A stretch of 64,000 bases of DNA. It comes from JBDHHQ01 sp039586035 (lineage in GTDB: Bacteria > Gemmatimonadota > Gemmatimonadetes > Longimicrobiales > Gaopeijiaceae). Shown here in pieces: positions 45,040-54,850 of the stretch. The DNA lies in assembly GCA_039586035.1 (NCBI GenBank), contig JBDHLD010000011.1, positions 1 to 64,000 on the forward strand, in the 5' to 3' direction. How positions within the stretch are numbered: the first letter of the stretch is position 1; each line of letters starts with the position of its first letter. Below the pieces are notes generated by a model, which saw nothing but the letters and a program-made list of their open reading frames with translations, was not told where the DNA came from and made no database searches. The translations under genes were made by a program, and so were the position numbers.

Positions 45040-46611
45040 GTGGGCAACCGAGACCAGATCCCCGCGCAGGACCGAGCCGCAGGCCGCGCCTTGGAAGCAG
45101 CCCGGAGCGTTCTCCGCGAGCGGTTCGGCTACCCCGACTTCAGACCCGGTCAGGCCGATCTGGTGTGCGCGGTGCTGGGGGGCCGGGACGGGCTGGGTAT
45201 CCTCCCCACGGGCGGCGGCAAGACGGTATGCTACCAGGTGCCGGCCTTGCTGCAGGGCGGCGTCACGGTGGTCGTGAGCCCGCTGATTTCGCTCATGGAC
45301 GACCAGGTGGGCCGGGCGCGGCAGGTGGGCCTCCGGGCGGCCGCTCTCACGTCCACCCTGCCACGAAAGCAGCTGCGCGACCTCCTGAGTGAATGCCGCC
45401 GTGGCCAGCTCGATTTGATCCTCGTGGCGCCCGAACGGTTCGAGGTACTCTCGTTCCTGACGGTCCTGAGGGAGATGCCGGTGAGCCTGGTGGCCGTCGA
45501 CGAGGCCCACTGCATCAGCGAATGGGGTCACGACTTTCGGCCGTCCTACCGGCGCTTCGGTGCCGTGTGCCGCTCACTGGGCTGCCCGGTCCTGGCGCTG
45601 ACGGCCACCGCTACACCGCCGGTGCGGGACGACATCACGCGGGTGCTTCGCCTCCGGCGGCCCGTCCGGGTGGTCGGTTCGTTCGACCGGCCCAACCTGT
45701 CCTGGGCGGTGATCGGGGCGGCGGGCCACCGCCAGAAGGTGTTGTCCATCTGGAGCCACCTCGCCAACGGCTCCGAGCCCGCCATCGTGTACGGGGGCAC
45801 CCGGCGCACGGTCGAGGCGGTCCGACGCTACCTGGCCGGGCAGGGACTTCCGGCAGCGGCGTACCACGCAGGGCTGAACCCTGACGAGCGGCACCGGGTC
45901 CAGAGCGGCTTCATGGCCGGCACAATCAGGATCGTCGTGGCGACCAACGCCTTCGGCATGGGCGTCGACAAAGCCGACGTACGAACTGTTCTCCACTACC
46001 AGCTGTCGGGCTCGCTGGAAGGGTATTACCAGGAAGCCGGTCGTGCCGGTCGCGACGGCGGTCAGGCGATCTGTCTGGCCCTCCATGGACCGCACGACGG
46101 GCGGCTCCACCGGGCGTTCGTGGATCGGAGCCGGCCCCCGCCCCGGCTTCTGAAACGCGTGTGGCGGGCGCTGGATCGGGCATGGCGGAGTGATCGGCGT
46201 CCGGTGTCTGCCCGGATTCTCACGCCTGCGCTCCGCAAGGGACTCACGCTCGAGGCGGTGGAGGCCGCTCTCGCCGCTCTCGCCAGCCAGGGGGTCGTCA
46301 CGAGCGCCCCCGGCGAAGCACGGGCCACTCCCACGAACGGCGGCACGGGCCCGGCCCCCGGTCGGGAAGGCGAGAAAGGAACTCCCCCGTCTTCTCCCGG
46401 GTCTTTATGCTGGGCTCCGGTGCCCGGGGCCGACCCACCCGATCTGGGACGGGCGCGCCGCCTGCGACGTGCCGCCCTGGCCAAGGTGGAGGCCGTCAGC
46501 CGCTACGCTACCACGCGCCGTTGTCGGCGGCGGACAATCCTGGAGTATTTCGGAGAGCGGGACGCACCGGTCCGTTGTGGCCGCTGCGATCGCTGCGAGC
46601 CCCGCCGATGA
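45040..46611 (+). CDS. recQ: RecQ-family ATP-dependent DNA helicase
   Basis: 523 residues. Motif 0 YPDFRPGQ, Walker A LPTGGGKT (55-62), the DEAH box at 154-157 followed by ISEWGHDFRPSY, and QEAGRAGRDGG are intact. The C-terminal zinc site survives as a distal cysteine plus CGRCDRC, but the order of the RQC region is disturbed by a Pro/Gly-rich linker (about 430-470). No HRDC domain is present. It unwinds DNA during repair. The start is GTG 45040 with a poor ribosome-binding site. No GAAC-N7-GAAC box is obvious upstream. Confidence 0.9.
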   Translation: MGNRDQIPAQDRAAGRALEAARSVLRERFGYPDFRPGQADLVCAVLGGRDGLGILPTGGGKTVCYQVPALLQGGVTVVVSPLISLMDDQVGRARQVGLRAAALTSTLPRKQLRDLLSECRRGQLDLILVAPERFEVLSFLTVLREMPVSLVAVDEAHCISEWGHDFRPSYRRFGAVCRSLGCPVLALTATATPPVRDDITRVLRLRRPVRVVGSFDRPNLSWAVIGAAGHRQKVLSIWSHLANGSEPAIVYGGTRRTVEAVRRYLAGQGLPAAAYHAGLNPDERHRVQSGFMAGTIRIVVATNAFGMGVDKADVRTVLHYQLSGSLEGYYQEAGRAGRDGGQAICLALHGPHDGRLHRAFVDRSRPPPRLLKRVWRALDRAWRSDRRPVSARILTPALRKGLTLEAVEAALAALASQGVVTSAPGEARATPTNGGTGPAPGREGEKGTPPSSPGSLCWAPVPGADPPDLGRARRLRRAALAKVEAVSRYATTRRCRRRTILEYFGERDAPVRCGRCDRCEPRR

Positions 46612-46642
46612 GCATCGGCCCTGCCACCACGACGAAGAATCC

Positions 46643-47860
46643 ATGGACAGATATCTTTCGAAGGACCATGTCGCTCTCCGGCACCGCGTCCGCGAGTTCG
46701 CGTTGGAGTCGATCGTGCCCGTGGCCACCGAGCTCGACGAGCGGTCCGAGTTTCCGTGGGAGACCGTCAAGGCCATGGGCGAGATGGGGTTGCTGGGCGT
46801 GCCCGTCCCTCGGGAGCTGGGGGGCATGGGCCTCGACTACCTCAGCTACATCCTGGTCGTGGAAGAGCTGGCCAAATACGACGCCAGCCACGCGATCACG
46901 GTCTCGGCACACACCACCCTCGGATCCGGACCCATCCTGGACTTCGGAACCGAGGAGCAAAGGGAGCGGTTCATTCCGCCCCTGGCATCCGGAAAGGTGC
47001 TGGGCGGATTCGGGCTCACCGAGCCCGACGCCGGCTCCGACGCCGGCGGCAGCCGTACGAGGGCGATCCGCGAGAACGGCTGCTACCGCCTGAACGGCGC
47101 CAAGATCTTCATCACCCACGCCGGGGTGGGGGAGATATTCACGGTCACCGCCGTCACCGATCCCCAGGTAGGCTCCAAGGGCATCAGCAGCTTCATCGTG
47201 TGCAAGCCCACCGTCGACCTGGAGCGGGCGACCGAGGTGGGGTTCGGACACCTCGACGACCTGCCCTTCGTCCCGGGCGTCAAGGCCGGCAAGAAGGAAG
47301 ACAAGATGGGCTGGCGGGCGTCGGATACGCGGGAGCTGCTCCTGGAAGACGTCGTGGTGCCCGAGAGCAGCCGTCTGGGTGAGGAGGGACAGGGCTTCAT
47401 CAACTTCATGAAGACCCTGGACGCCGGTCGGATCGGCATCGCCGCCCTTTCTCTCGGGCTCGCCGAAGGCGCGGTGGACGTGGCACTGCGCTACGTGAAC
47501 GAGCGGGAGCAGTTCGGCAAGAAGATCTGGGAGTTCCAGAGCGTCCAGTTCCCCCTTGCCGACCTGGCCACCGAGATCGAGGCCGGGCGCCACCTGACGT
47601 ATCACGCGGCATGGCTCCGGGACCAGGGGCGCCCCTACGGCAAAGAGGCGGCCATGGCCAAGCTCTTTTGCTCCGAGCTGTCCATGAAGGCCACGGCGAC
47701 GGCCATTCAGGTGCTCGGCGGGGCCGGCTACACGTCCGACTACCCCGTGGAGCGCATGTTTCGGGACGCCAAGGTCTGCGAGATCGGCGAGGGCACCAAC
47801 GAGATCCAGCGCATGGTCATCGGGCGGCACATGGTGAAGGAGGCGTTGCAGGGCGTCTGA
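46643..47860 (+). CDS. Acyl-CoA dehydrogenase
   Basis: 405 residues, FAD-dependent. FGLTEPDAGSDAGG is the flavin-binding signature, RVREFALESIVPVA is the N-terminal helix region, and YVNEREQFGKKIWEFQ and QVLGGAGYTSDYPVERMFRDAK are conserved. The catalytic base is most likely Glu383 in EIGEGTNEIQR. It introduces the alpha-beta double bond in acyl-CoAs. An insertion of about 10 residues before the DKMGWRASDTREL segment is not seen in compact family members. Chain specificity is not readable. It follows recQ by 31 bases. Confidence 0.94.
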   Translation: MDRYLSKDHVALRHRVREFALESIVPVATELDERSEFPWETVKAMGEMGLLGVPVPRELGGMGLDYLSYILVVEELAKYDASHAITVSAHTTLGSGPILDFGTEEQRERFIPPLASGKVLGGFGLTEPDAGSDAGGSRTRAIRENGCYRLNGAKIFITHAGVGEIFTVTAVTDPQVGSKGISSFIVCKPTVDLERATEVGFGHLDDLPFVPGVKAGKKEDKMGWRASDTRELLLEDVVVPESSRLGEEGQGFINFMKTLDAGRIGIAALSLGLAEGAVDVALRYVNEREQFGKKIWEFQSVQFPLADLATEIEAGRHLTYHAAWLRDQGRPYGKEAAMAKLFCSELSMKATATAIQVLGGAGYTSDYPVERMFRDAKVCEIGEGTNEIQRMVIGRHMVKEALQGV

Positions 47861-48215
47861 GCCGCCCCTCCGCTGGCCGTGAAGCAACCACATCCGGTCG
47901 GACGCCCGCTCGCGGGATCGAACGGGCGACTACGGCGTATAGGTAAGCGCGTTGGAGGCGGTCGAAGCCCGGAGGCGGGCCGGCCGACTCCATCGCCCCG
48001 ATTTAGGTGTGTAAGAAACCAGGGGCCTGAAGCCCCCTGCCGCCCAAGTGACAGCCGACCTCCGCCCCGGCGCCTGCCAGGCCCGGAGGGGAGACGGGGT
48101 CGCTCGGGAAGCGGTCGGCCGCTGCCGGTCAGACGCCCACGAGCGTGAAAGGCCGGCACGGTGCCGTCGGGACAGGGGACCGGGTCGCGCACCCCCCGAG
48201 AAGGGGACCAGCGTC
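47861..48215. other. Gap between acyl-CoA dehydrogenase and rng
   Basis: 355 bases with no credible gene. A CGCCCG/CGGGCG stem spans 47907-47932 and CAGGGG/CCCCTG forms a hairpin at 48020-48039. A T-loop-like GTTCGATCC on the minus strand lacks a paired arm, so I do not call a tRNA. The rng leader may include the second hairpin. Confidence 0.5.
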
Positions 48216-49745
48216 TTGAAAAGGCAGATTCTGATCAGCGCCACGACGCACGAGTCGTGGGTGGCGCTGGTCGAAAACGGAGAACTAGCGGAGCTCATGT
48301 TCGACCGGCCCGACCAGGGCCGGCTCGTGGGCGACATCTTTCTGGGTCGCGTGGAAGCCGTCTTGCCCGGCATCCAGGCGGCCTTCGTCGATATCGGCAC
48401 CGAGAAGGCGGGGTTCCTGCACGCCTCGGATCTCGAGCGCACCGAGGACGACGACGAAGAAGACGGCGGCAACGGCCGCCGCAGCCGCAAGTATCCGCCC
48501 ATCCAGGACAGGGTCCAGAAGGGCCAGCAGATCCTGGTTCAGGCGACCAAGGAGCCCATCAGCACGAAGGGCCCACGCCTCACGGCGGAGATTTCCCTGC
48601 CCGGTCGCTTTCTGGTCTACATGCCGTTCTCGTCGCACGTGGGCGTGAGCCGCAAGATCGACGACCGCTCCGAGCGTGGTCGGCTGCGCCAGCTAGCGCG
48701 GTCCATCCTCCCCAAGGACAGCGGCGGGATCATCGTCCGAACGGTCGGGGAAGAGGTGACCGAGGCCACCCTGGCCAAGGAGTTCCAGCGCCTCCACGCC
48801 AACTGGAAGAAGATCCAGAACCGCTCCCGGTCGATGAAGGCACCCTCGGTGGTCCACCGCGAGGCCAAGCTCATCTCCGGCGTCATCCGGGACCTGTTCA
48901 GCGACAAGTTTGACGCGCTGATCATCGACTCCAAGGCCATCTTCAACGAAGTCAGCCAGTACGTACAGTCGGTGGATCCGGACCTCATGGACCGGGTCAA
49001 GTACTACGAAGGCTCCGAGCCCCTCTTCGACAAGCACAACATCGGAGAGGAGATCCGTGGTCTCTTCGAGCGTAGGGTCGAGCTGCCGTCGGGAGGCACC
49101 ATCGTCATCGAGCCGACCGAGGCGCTGGTGTCCATCGACGTCAACACGGGCCGCTTCACGGGCAAGGGGAAGAACAAGGATCCCGAGAAGACGATCTTGA
49201 AGACCAACCTGGACGCTGCCCGAGAAGTCGCTCGACAGCTTCGCCTCCGAGACGTCGGCGGCATCATCGTCTGCGACTTCATCGACATGGAGTCCCAGCA
49301 GAATCGGGACCGGGTCCTGCACGAGCTCCGCACTCACCTGGGACGGGACCGGGCCAGAACTCGCGCCTTTCAGGTCTCCGACCTGGGGCTCGTGGAGATG
49401 ACGCGTCAGCGGGTGCGGCCCTCCCTGGCCCACTCCCTCACCGAGCAGTGCACGTGCTGCGGCGGTACCGGACGCGTGGACACGCCACCGACGGTCGTGC
49501 GTCGGATCGAGCGAGCCCTCCGCAGAGCTGCCGCCTCCAAGAACGAGAAGCAGCTGGTGATCCGCATCCACCCCGAAGTGGCGCTATACATCCTGGAGGA
49601 GGAGGCGGACTTCCTCCGGCGCATGCGCAAGTGGACCAAGCTCTCTCTCGACATCCGCGACGATCCACTCATGCGCCAGGACGAGTTCCGCCTGCTATCC
49701 GGTCCGGCCGAGACAGACGTAACCGGTCGCTACAGCAGTCAGTAG
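48216..49745 (+). CDS. rng: Ribonuclease E/G family endoribonuclease (RNase G-like)
   Basis: 509 residues, matching RNase G or a tail-less RNase E. The embedded S1 domain (about 35-125, with GDIFLGRVEAVLPGIQAAFVD) has an acidic insertion at 75-92. Catalytic aspartates are Asp308 (VSIDVNTGRFTG) and Asp354 (CDFIDM). The zinc-link motif reads CTCCGGTGRV. It cuts AU-rich single-stranded RNA in mRNA decay and rRNA maturation. The start is TTG 48216 with GAGAAGGGG upstream; no ATG or GTG fits the conserved N-terminus. rplU and rpmA, frequent neighbours, lie 9.6 kb downstream. Confidence 0.93.
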   Translation: MKRQILISATTHESWVALVENGELAELMFDRPDQGRLVGDIFLGRVEAVLPGIQAAFVDIGTEKAGFLHASDLERTEDDDEEDGGNGRRSRKYPPIQDRVQKGQQILVQATKEPISTKGPRLTAEISLPGRFLVYMPFSSHVGVSRKIDDRSERGRLRQLARSILPKDSGGIIVRTVGEEVTEATLAKEFQRLHANWKKIQNRSRSMKAPSVVHREAKLISGVIRDLFSDKFDALIIDSKAIFNEVSQYVQSVDPDLMDRVKYYEGSEPLFDKHNIGEEIRGLFERRVELPSGGTIVIEPTEALVSIDVNTGRFTGKGKNKDPEKTILKTNLDAAREVARQLRLRDVGGIIVCDFIDMESQQNRDRVLHELRTHLGRDRARTRAFQVSDLGLVEMTRQRVRPSLAHSLTEQCTCCGGTGRVDTPPTVVRRIERALRRAAASKNEKQLVIRIHPEVALYILEEEADFLRRMRKWTKLSLDIRDDPLMRQDEFRLLSGPAETDVTGRYSSQ

Positions 49746-49842
49746 GCACCCTCCCGCCCGACTCCCTCGCGTGCGCTTCTGACCGAGCCGAAGGACACCT
49801 ACGCAACTCCATCGGCACCTCACGACTTGCATGCACCCCTCC

Positions 49843-49871
49843 TTGACATGCATCTTCCCTCGCCGTAAGTA
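49843..49871 (+). promoter_or_regulatory. Candidate susC promoter
   Basis: A perfect TTGACA (49843-49848) is followed after 17 bases by TAAGTA (49866-49871). It is the best -35 match noticed in the window and lies 219 bases before the susC start, implying a long 5' leader. Confidence 0.5.
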
Positions 49872-50025
49872 AGAGAATTACCAAGTCAGGAATACGTCAG
49901 ATCTTGCAGGGGCCGCGACGCTCCAAGGAGGTGTGGGCTGACCCGTCTATCGTTCGATCCCCCACATAAAAGCACAATTTCCCAGCTGCACGCGTAGTGT
50001 CCGGGAGAACACTCTCGCGTGTGGC

Positions 50026-50055
50026 GTCCGCTGTGGAACGTGTCCGCAGTGGAAC
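50026..50055 (+). repeat. 14-base imperfect direct repeat in the susC leader
   Basis: GTCCGCTGTGGAAC (50026-50039) and GTCCGCAGTGGAAC (50042-50055) differ by one base and are offset by 16 bases, 35 bases before the susC ATG. They could be paired binding sites for a regulator of susC-susD. Confidence 0.4.
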
Positions 50056-50089
50056 CGTTTCTCTCCGACCTTGTTTGGAGGCCAGAGAA

Positions 50090-53000
50090 ATGAGACGTCC
50101 ATCGTACGCTCCCTTCCCCAAAGGGCTCGCGCGCCTCGCGTTTGCGGGGGTTTTCGCGTTTGCCCTGGGGTGGGCCCCTTCGACGGCTTCGGCTCAGACC
50201 GGAACCATCGTCGGCACGGTGACGGAATCCGGAGGCCTGCGCACGCTCGAAAGCACGCAGGTGTTTGTCCCGGGGACCGGAATCGGCACGCTGACGAACG
50301 CCGCCGGAAGGTACCTGCTCCTGAACGTCCCGGTCGGTCAGGTGACCGTCCGGGCCGAGCTCGTCGGTTACCGCGCCTCCGAGGTCACCGTGACGGTGAC
50401 CGCGGACGAGTCGGTCGTCGCCGACATCTCACTGGCTCAGACGGCCATTGCCCTCGATGAGGTGGTGGTCACCGGAGCCGGCCAGGCTACGGAGATCCGT
50501 AAGCTCGGCAACACCATCGCCAGCATCAACGCCGAGGATCTGGAGCAGCAGCCGGTGACGACGCTGTCCGAGATCCTCACCGGCCGCGAGCCCGGCCTCG
50601 TGGGTCTGCCCAGCTCCGGTCTGACCGGTGAAGGCGCCCAGTTCCGGATCCGCGGCTCCGCCAGCCTCTCGCAGTCCAACGAGCCCATCATCTACGTGGA
50701 CGGCGTCCGCGTGGACCGGGCCGGTGGCTTCGGTCAGGGCGTGGACGCGGGAACCGCTGGTGAGCCTTCCCGTCTGGACGACATCAACCCCGACGCCATC
50801 GAACGCGTCGAGATCCTCAAGGGCGCGGCGGCGGCGACGCTGTACGGGTCCGAGGCGTCCAACGGCGTGATCCAGATCTTCACGAAGTCCGGGCGGACCG
50901 GTGAGCCGAGCTGGAACTACACGGGTGAGTACGGCCTCGTGAACTATCCTGGCGGCAAGATCCAGCCCAACACCGGCTTCGCGTCGACGCAGGAGCAGCT
51001 GAGCAACATGCAGCAGCTCTACGACGCGCCGGGACTCCAGCTCTACGAGCCCCTCGCCGTGCCGATGTTCGAGGATTGGGCCTTCGAGACCGGGCAGTTC
51101 ACGACCCACTCGCTTTCCGTGAACGGCGGAACGTCGGCGGTGACCTACTTCCTGAGCGGCCGCATCCAATACGAGGACGGCCCGTTCGGCGGTACGGACC
51201 GCTGCGAGGTGGGCTGCGCCGAGGACACGAACCGGAAGGTCCAGGGATCTGCGACCATCAACGTGTTCCCGACCGACAAGCTCCGCGTCCGCACGGCCGT
51301 CAATTACTCCCAGGTGGACCACTCCACGATCCAGAACGGCAACAACATCTTCGGCGTCAACGCGCTCTTGATGTTCGCCCGCCCGGACCGCGGCAACTGC
51401 GACCAGTCCAGCATCGCTGGGTACCTGCGCTGCACCGGTGCGGGTAACCCCACGGGTCAGGTCGCGTTCATGACGCCGCAGGAAGCGATCCAGCAGGAGG
51501 TCAAGCAGGACGCCCAGCACTTCACGGGCAGCCTCGGCCTGGACTACAACTTCAGCGATCAGTGGAACGCCGCGCTGACCTTCGGCGTGGACTTCGTCAA
51601 CTCCGTGGCGACCAACTTCTCGCCGTTCGGATACAACATCGACAACTTCACCACGACCACGGTCGATGGCTTCCGTGCCGTCTCCGACCGGAACGCCCGT
51701 CAGCTGACGATCGACGGTAAGGTCAACTGGAACACGACCATCGGCGCCGACTGGACATCCGCCTTGACGGTGGGTGGACAGGGCTTCATCGAAGAGCGTC
51801 AGGAAGAGTGGGGTTCGGGTCAGGTCTTCCCGGGTCCCGGTCTCGAAGTCGTTACGGCCACGGCCCTTCCGCTGGCCAGCGAGCGCTTCCAGCAGGTCGT
51901 GAACGCCGGCTTCTTCGGACAGTGGCAGGTGGGCTGGCAGGACTGGATCTTCGCCACGGTCGGCGGGCGCCAGGACTACAACAGCGCCTTCGGGGAGACC
52001 GAGGCCGGCCAGTTCTACCCCAAGGCATCGATCTCGATCGTGCCCAGCTCGCGTCCGAGCTGGACAGGTCAGACCCTGTCCACGTTCCGGGTCCGCGCGG
52101 CCATCGGGCAGTCTGGCCTGCAGCCAGGCGCGTTCGACAAGTTCACCACGTACGAGTCGCTGAGCTCCGAGATCGGCCCTGGCGTCGCGCCTGACAACCT
52201 CGGGAACGACAACCTGCGGCCCGAGATCTCCACGGAGTGGGAGTTCGGTGCCGAGTTCGGTTTCTTCAACGACATCCTGTCGTTCGAAGGGACGTACTGG
52301 GACCGGACCGTGAAGGACGCCCTCGTGGCGAAGCAGTTCCCACTCTCGGGCGGCTTCCGGAACAGCCAGCTGGACAACATCGGCGAGATGAAGGCCAATG
52401 GACTCGAGCTCCTGGTCAACTGGATCGCGGTGGAAGGTCAGAACTTCAACCTCGACGTCTTCGCCAACGCCGCGTACATCTCCGAGGAGATCACGGACAT
52501 GGGTGGCGCCCCGCCGATCAAGGTGGGCGGCAGCTACACCCGTTACCGGAACTTCCTCGACGAGGGCCTGGCACCGGGTGAGCACCTGGGTGCTATTCTC
52601 TTCCCGACCACCGGCGATCAGCTGCCGGTGGACCTGAACGAGGACGGCCAGCCCGACACGCGGGCCGAGTTGCTCGAGATCCTCCAGGATCCGGTTCCGT
52701 TCAGCAACATCGTCTTCCAGAACAACACCGGCGGCCTGATGCTGGTGGACGAAGACGGCGACGGGAACTTCCTCGACCACTCTCTCGGCAAGCCGACGCC
52801 AGACTGGCAGGGATCGTTCGGCTTCAATATCGGCTTCCTGGAGAACTTCCGGCTCACGAGCATGTTCGAATACAGGGCCGGGAACTACTTCATCAACAAC
52901 CTGACGGGCGCCTTCCGTCAGTCCAACGCCGGTATCGGTCGGAACCTGCCCGTGTCGGCCACGGCCGAAGCCAACATGATGAACCCGGCAAGCTCGCCCG

Positions 53001-53353
53001 AGACCCGCCTCCAGTCCCTGGAGACCTGGGTCTACGAGCTCGCCGCCCTCTTCCCGCAGTCCGGCCTGAACACGATCAAGAAGGCCGACTGGGCCCGGTG
53101 GAGGGAGCTCAGCCTCACGTACTCGCTGCCTCGCAGCGCGCTCTTCTGGGGCTTCGACGGTATGTCGCTCACGCTTACCGGGCGGAACATCGCTCTGTGG
53201 ACGGGCTACGACGGCGTGGATCCGGAAGCGGGTCTCTACAGCCGCGGCGCGGCCGGCGACGACCTGCGTGACCAGAACTTCGGAATCGGGATCGAGGCGT
53301 TCTCGCAGCCGCTGCCGCGGCGCTGGGGACTCCAGGCCCGACTCAACTTCTAA
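50090..53353 (+). CDS. SusC/RagA-type TonB-linked outer-membrane receptor
   Basis: 1087 residues. A signal peptide ends near Ala35 (ASAQ). A carboxypeptidase-regulatory-like domain (about 38-115, with TIVGTVTESGG) precedes the plug domain (about 130-245, with LDEVVVTGAG, FRIRGSASL, IIYVDGVRV and ATLYGSEASNGVIQIFTK). The rest is a large beta barrel ending in Phe, as outer-membrane proteins do. It imports a large nutrient with its SusD partner, encoded 31 bases downstream. The substrate is unknown; no glycoside hydrolase or peptidase lies close by. ATG 50090 is supported by GGAG upstream. Confidence 0.93.
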   Translation: MRRPSYAPFPKGLARLAFAGVFAFALGWAPSTASAQTGTIVGTVTESGGLRTLESTQVFVPGTGIGTLTNAAGRYLLLNVPVGQVTVRAELVGYRASEVTVTVTADESVVADISLAQTAIALDEVVVTGAGQATEIRKLGNTIASINAEDLEQQPVTTLSEILTGREPGLVGLPSSGLTGEGAQFRIRGSASLSQSNEPIIYVDGVRVDRAGGFGQGVDAGTAGEPSRLDDINPDAIERVEILKGAAAATLYGSEASNGVIQIFTKSGRTGEPSWNYTGEYGLVNYPGGKIQPNTGFASTQEQLSNMQQLYDAPGLQLYEPLAVPMFEDWAFETGQFTTHSLSVNGGTSAVTYFLSGRIQYEDGPFGGTDRCEVGCAEDTNRKVQGSATINVFPTDKLRVRTAVNYSQVDHSTIQNGNNIFGVNALLMFARPDRGNCDQSSIAGYLRCTGAGNPTGQVAFMTPQEAIQQEVKQDAQHFTGSLGLDYNFSDQWNAALTFGVDFVNSVATNFSPFGYNIDNFTTTTVDGFRAVSDRNARQLTIDGKVNWNTTIGADWTSALTVGGQGFIEERQEEWGSGQVFPGPGLEVVTATALPLASERFQQVVNAGFFGQWQVGWQDWIFATVGGRQDYNSAFGETEAGQFYPKASISIVPSSRPSWTGQTLSTFRVRAAIGQSGLQPGAFDKFTTYESLSSEIGPGVAPDNLGNDNLRPEISTEWEFGAEFGFFNDILSFEGTYWDRTVKDALVAKQFPLSGGFRNSQLDNIGEMKANGLELLVNWIAVEGQNFNLDVFANAAYISEEITDMGGAPPIKVGGSYTRYRNFLDEGLAPGEHLGAILFPTTGDQLPVDLNEDGQPDTRAELLEILQDPVPFSNIVFQNNTGGLMLVDEDGDGNFLDHSLGKPTPDWQGSFGFNIGFLENFRLTSMFEYRAGNYFINNLTGAFRQSNAGIGRNLPVSATAEANMMNPASSPETRLQSLETWVYELAALFPQSGLNTIKKADWARWRELSLTYSLPRSALFWGFDGMSLTLTGRNIALWTGYDGVDPEAGLYSRGAAGDDLRDQNFGIGIEAFSQPLPRRWGLQARLNF

Positions 53354-53384
53354 CGTGCCCGGCCCACTAAGCGGAGACTCAGCC

Positions 53385-54800
53385 ATGACGAACAAGGCAG
53401 AGAATCGGATCGGCAGAAGGGCGCGTGCCTGGCTGTTTCCGGTCGTGGCGATTGCCACGGCCGGGACGCTGGCCGGGTGTGACAGCCTTCTGGACGTAGA
53501 AAACCCCAACAACCTGGTCCAGGAAGACGTGGAGCAGCCCGAAGCGGGCGGCGCCCTGTCGAACGGAGCCCTGTCCACGGTAGCCAGAGGCATCGGCGAG
53601 TACGTCGTCGCCGCGGCCACCGCTTCGGACGAGCTCAAGTGGATCGGATCCCGCGATGCGTGGTTCGATCTGGACCAGGGCAACCTGGACAACCCGTCCA
53701 ACGAGTTCACGGATGATGCGTGGGATTGGATCTCCGAGGGTCGTTGGATGGCGGATGAGGCCATCAAGCAGCTGACAGCACAGGACGGCGACGGCAGGAT
53801 CCTGGACCGGGGTGACCTGGGCCGCGCGTACCTCTGGGCTGGCATCATCTACACCTACATCGCCGACTGGCTGGAAGACTACACTTTCAGCGACCGGGCC
53901 GAGTCGTCGCCGCCCGTGGGCGAGTCCAACATGGACCAGGTCTACGACCAGGCGGTCAACTACCTGGGCCAGGCCCAAAGCATCCTCAGCGCCGAGGGTG
54001 AGGGCGACCTGGCGACCTGGGCGCTCGCGCAGCAGGCTCGCGCGAAGCACGGCAAGGCTGTTTGGGCCAAGCTGAACCCGCCGGGCTCGGTTCCGTCTGC
54101 GCCGCTCGTCACCGACGCCGAGTGCGGCGGGTGCGTCGCCGACGCGACTGCGGCCATCGCCGCGGTGGGCGGCTCCCTCACAGCGCCCATCGACACGCGC
54201 TGGGCCTTCAACTACTCGTCCGCCACGGTCGACAACGACCTGGGCTGGCAGGTGAACGAGCGTCTGGAGCACCGCTTCGGGGATCGGTACATCGTGCCGA
54301 CGGCCGACGACAAGAAGCGTGGGTCGACGAAGATCACGGATCCCATCGACAACATCCCGTCACCCGGGGCGGACTTCATGATGACCCGCCACGAGGCCGG
54401 TGGTCCCGACGGCGCCCGGTATGCGCCGCTCGAGATCACGAGCGTTCGGGAGATGGTCCTGATCATCGCCGAGGCGAGGCTCGCGGCTGGCGACTCGGAC
54501 GGCTTCACGTCGGCCATCAACGGTCTTCGCGGACTGGACGGTCTGTCGGACTACGCCGGTCAGACCATCACATTCCCAGGCAGCTCGTCCAGCGACAGCG
54601 ACCTCAACCTGCTGCTCCACCACCGGTTCGATCAGCTCATGCTGACCGGCCGGTTGCTGAACGATCACTACCGGTTCGGCATCGAGTCCGACCTCTGGCT
54701 CGGCCAGTCGAAGGCGGTGAACGTGCCGGGGACGATCTTCCCGATCTCCATCGGCGAGCGGCAGTCCAACACGTGCATCGTCGATCCTGGAAGCTGCTGA
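53385..54800 (+). CDS. SusD/RagB-type nutrient-binding outer-membrane lipoprotein
   Basis: 471 residues. A signal peptide ends in the lipobox TLAGC with Cys32, followed by DSLLDVENPNN, the usual SusD beginning. The helical TPR-like scaffold includes LGRAYLWAGIIYTYIADW, and the C-terminal part has EMVLIIAEARLAAGD and LLLHHRFDQLMLTGR, both conserved in RagB/SusD proteins. It forms the lid of the SusC barrel. The final residues contain two cysteines (NTCIVDPGSC) that could form a disulfide. An intrinsic terminator follows. Confidence 0.92.
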   Translation: MTNKAENRIGRRARAWLFPVVAIATAGTLAGCDSLLDVENPNNLVQEDVEQPEAGGALSNGALSTVARGIGEYVVAAATASDELKWIGSRDAWFDLDQGNLDNPSNEFTDDAWDWISEGRWMADEAIKQLTAQDGDGRILDRGDLGRAYLWAGIIYTYIADWLEDYTFSDRAESSPPVGESNMDQVYDQAVNYLGQAQSILSAEGEGDLATWALAQQARAKHGKAVWAKLNPPGSVPSAPLVTDAECGGCVADATAAIAAVGGSLTAPIDTRWAFNYSSATVDNDLGWQVNERLEHRFGDRYIVPTADDKKRGSTKITDPIDNIPSPGADFMMTRHEAGGPDGARYAPLEITSVREMVLIIAEARLAAGDSDGFTSAINGLRGLDGLSDYAGQTITFPGSSSSDSDLNLLLHHRFDQLMLTGRLLNDHYRFGIESDLWLGQSKAVNVPGTIFPISIGERQSNTCIVDPGSC

Positions 54801-54850
54801 CCGCGGTCTGACAGGAGCGGCAGCCCTCTAGAGGGCGCACGCGAACACAA

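Larger units (their letters stand above)
49746..50089 (+). other. Leader region of susC
   Basis: 344 bases of unusually AT-rich sequence for this window. It contains a strong promoter candidate (49843-49871), a long anti-Shine-Dalgarno match AAGGAGGTG at 49925-49933 with no convincing frame behind it, an AGTGT/ACACT stem at 49996-50013 and a 14-base direct repeat at 50026-50055. No protein gene is seen. Confidence 0.5.

Noticed and set aside
47900..47965. tRNA-like T-loop (GTTCGATCC on the minus strand)
   Set aside because: The bases flanking the loop do not pair as a T-arm, and no acceptor or anticodon arm can be formed around it.
49925..49980. Leader peptide after the AAGGAGGTG in the susC leader
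   Set aside because: The only start codon overlaps the Shine-Dalgarno match itself and the frame would be 12 codons with no pattern.
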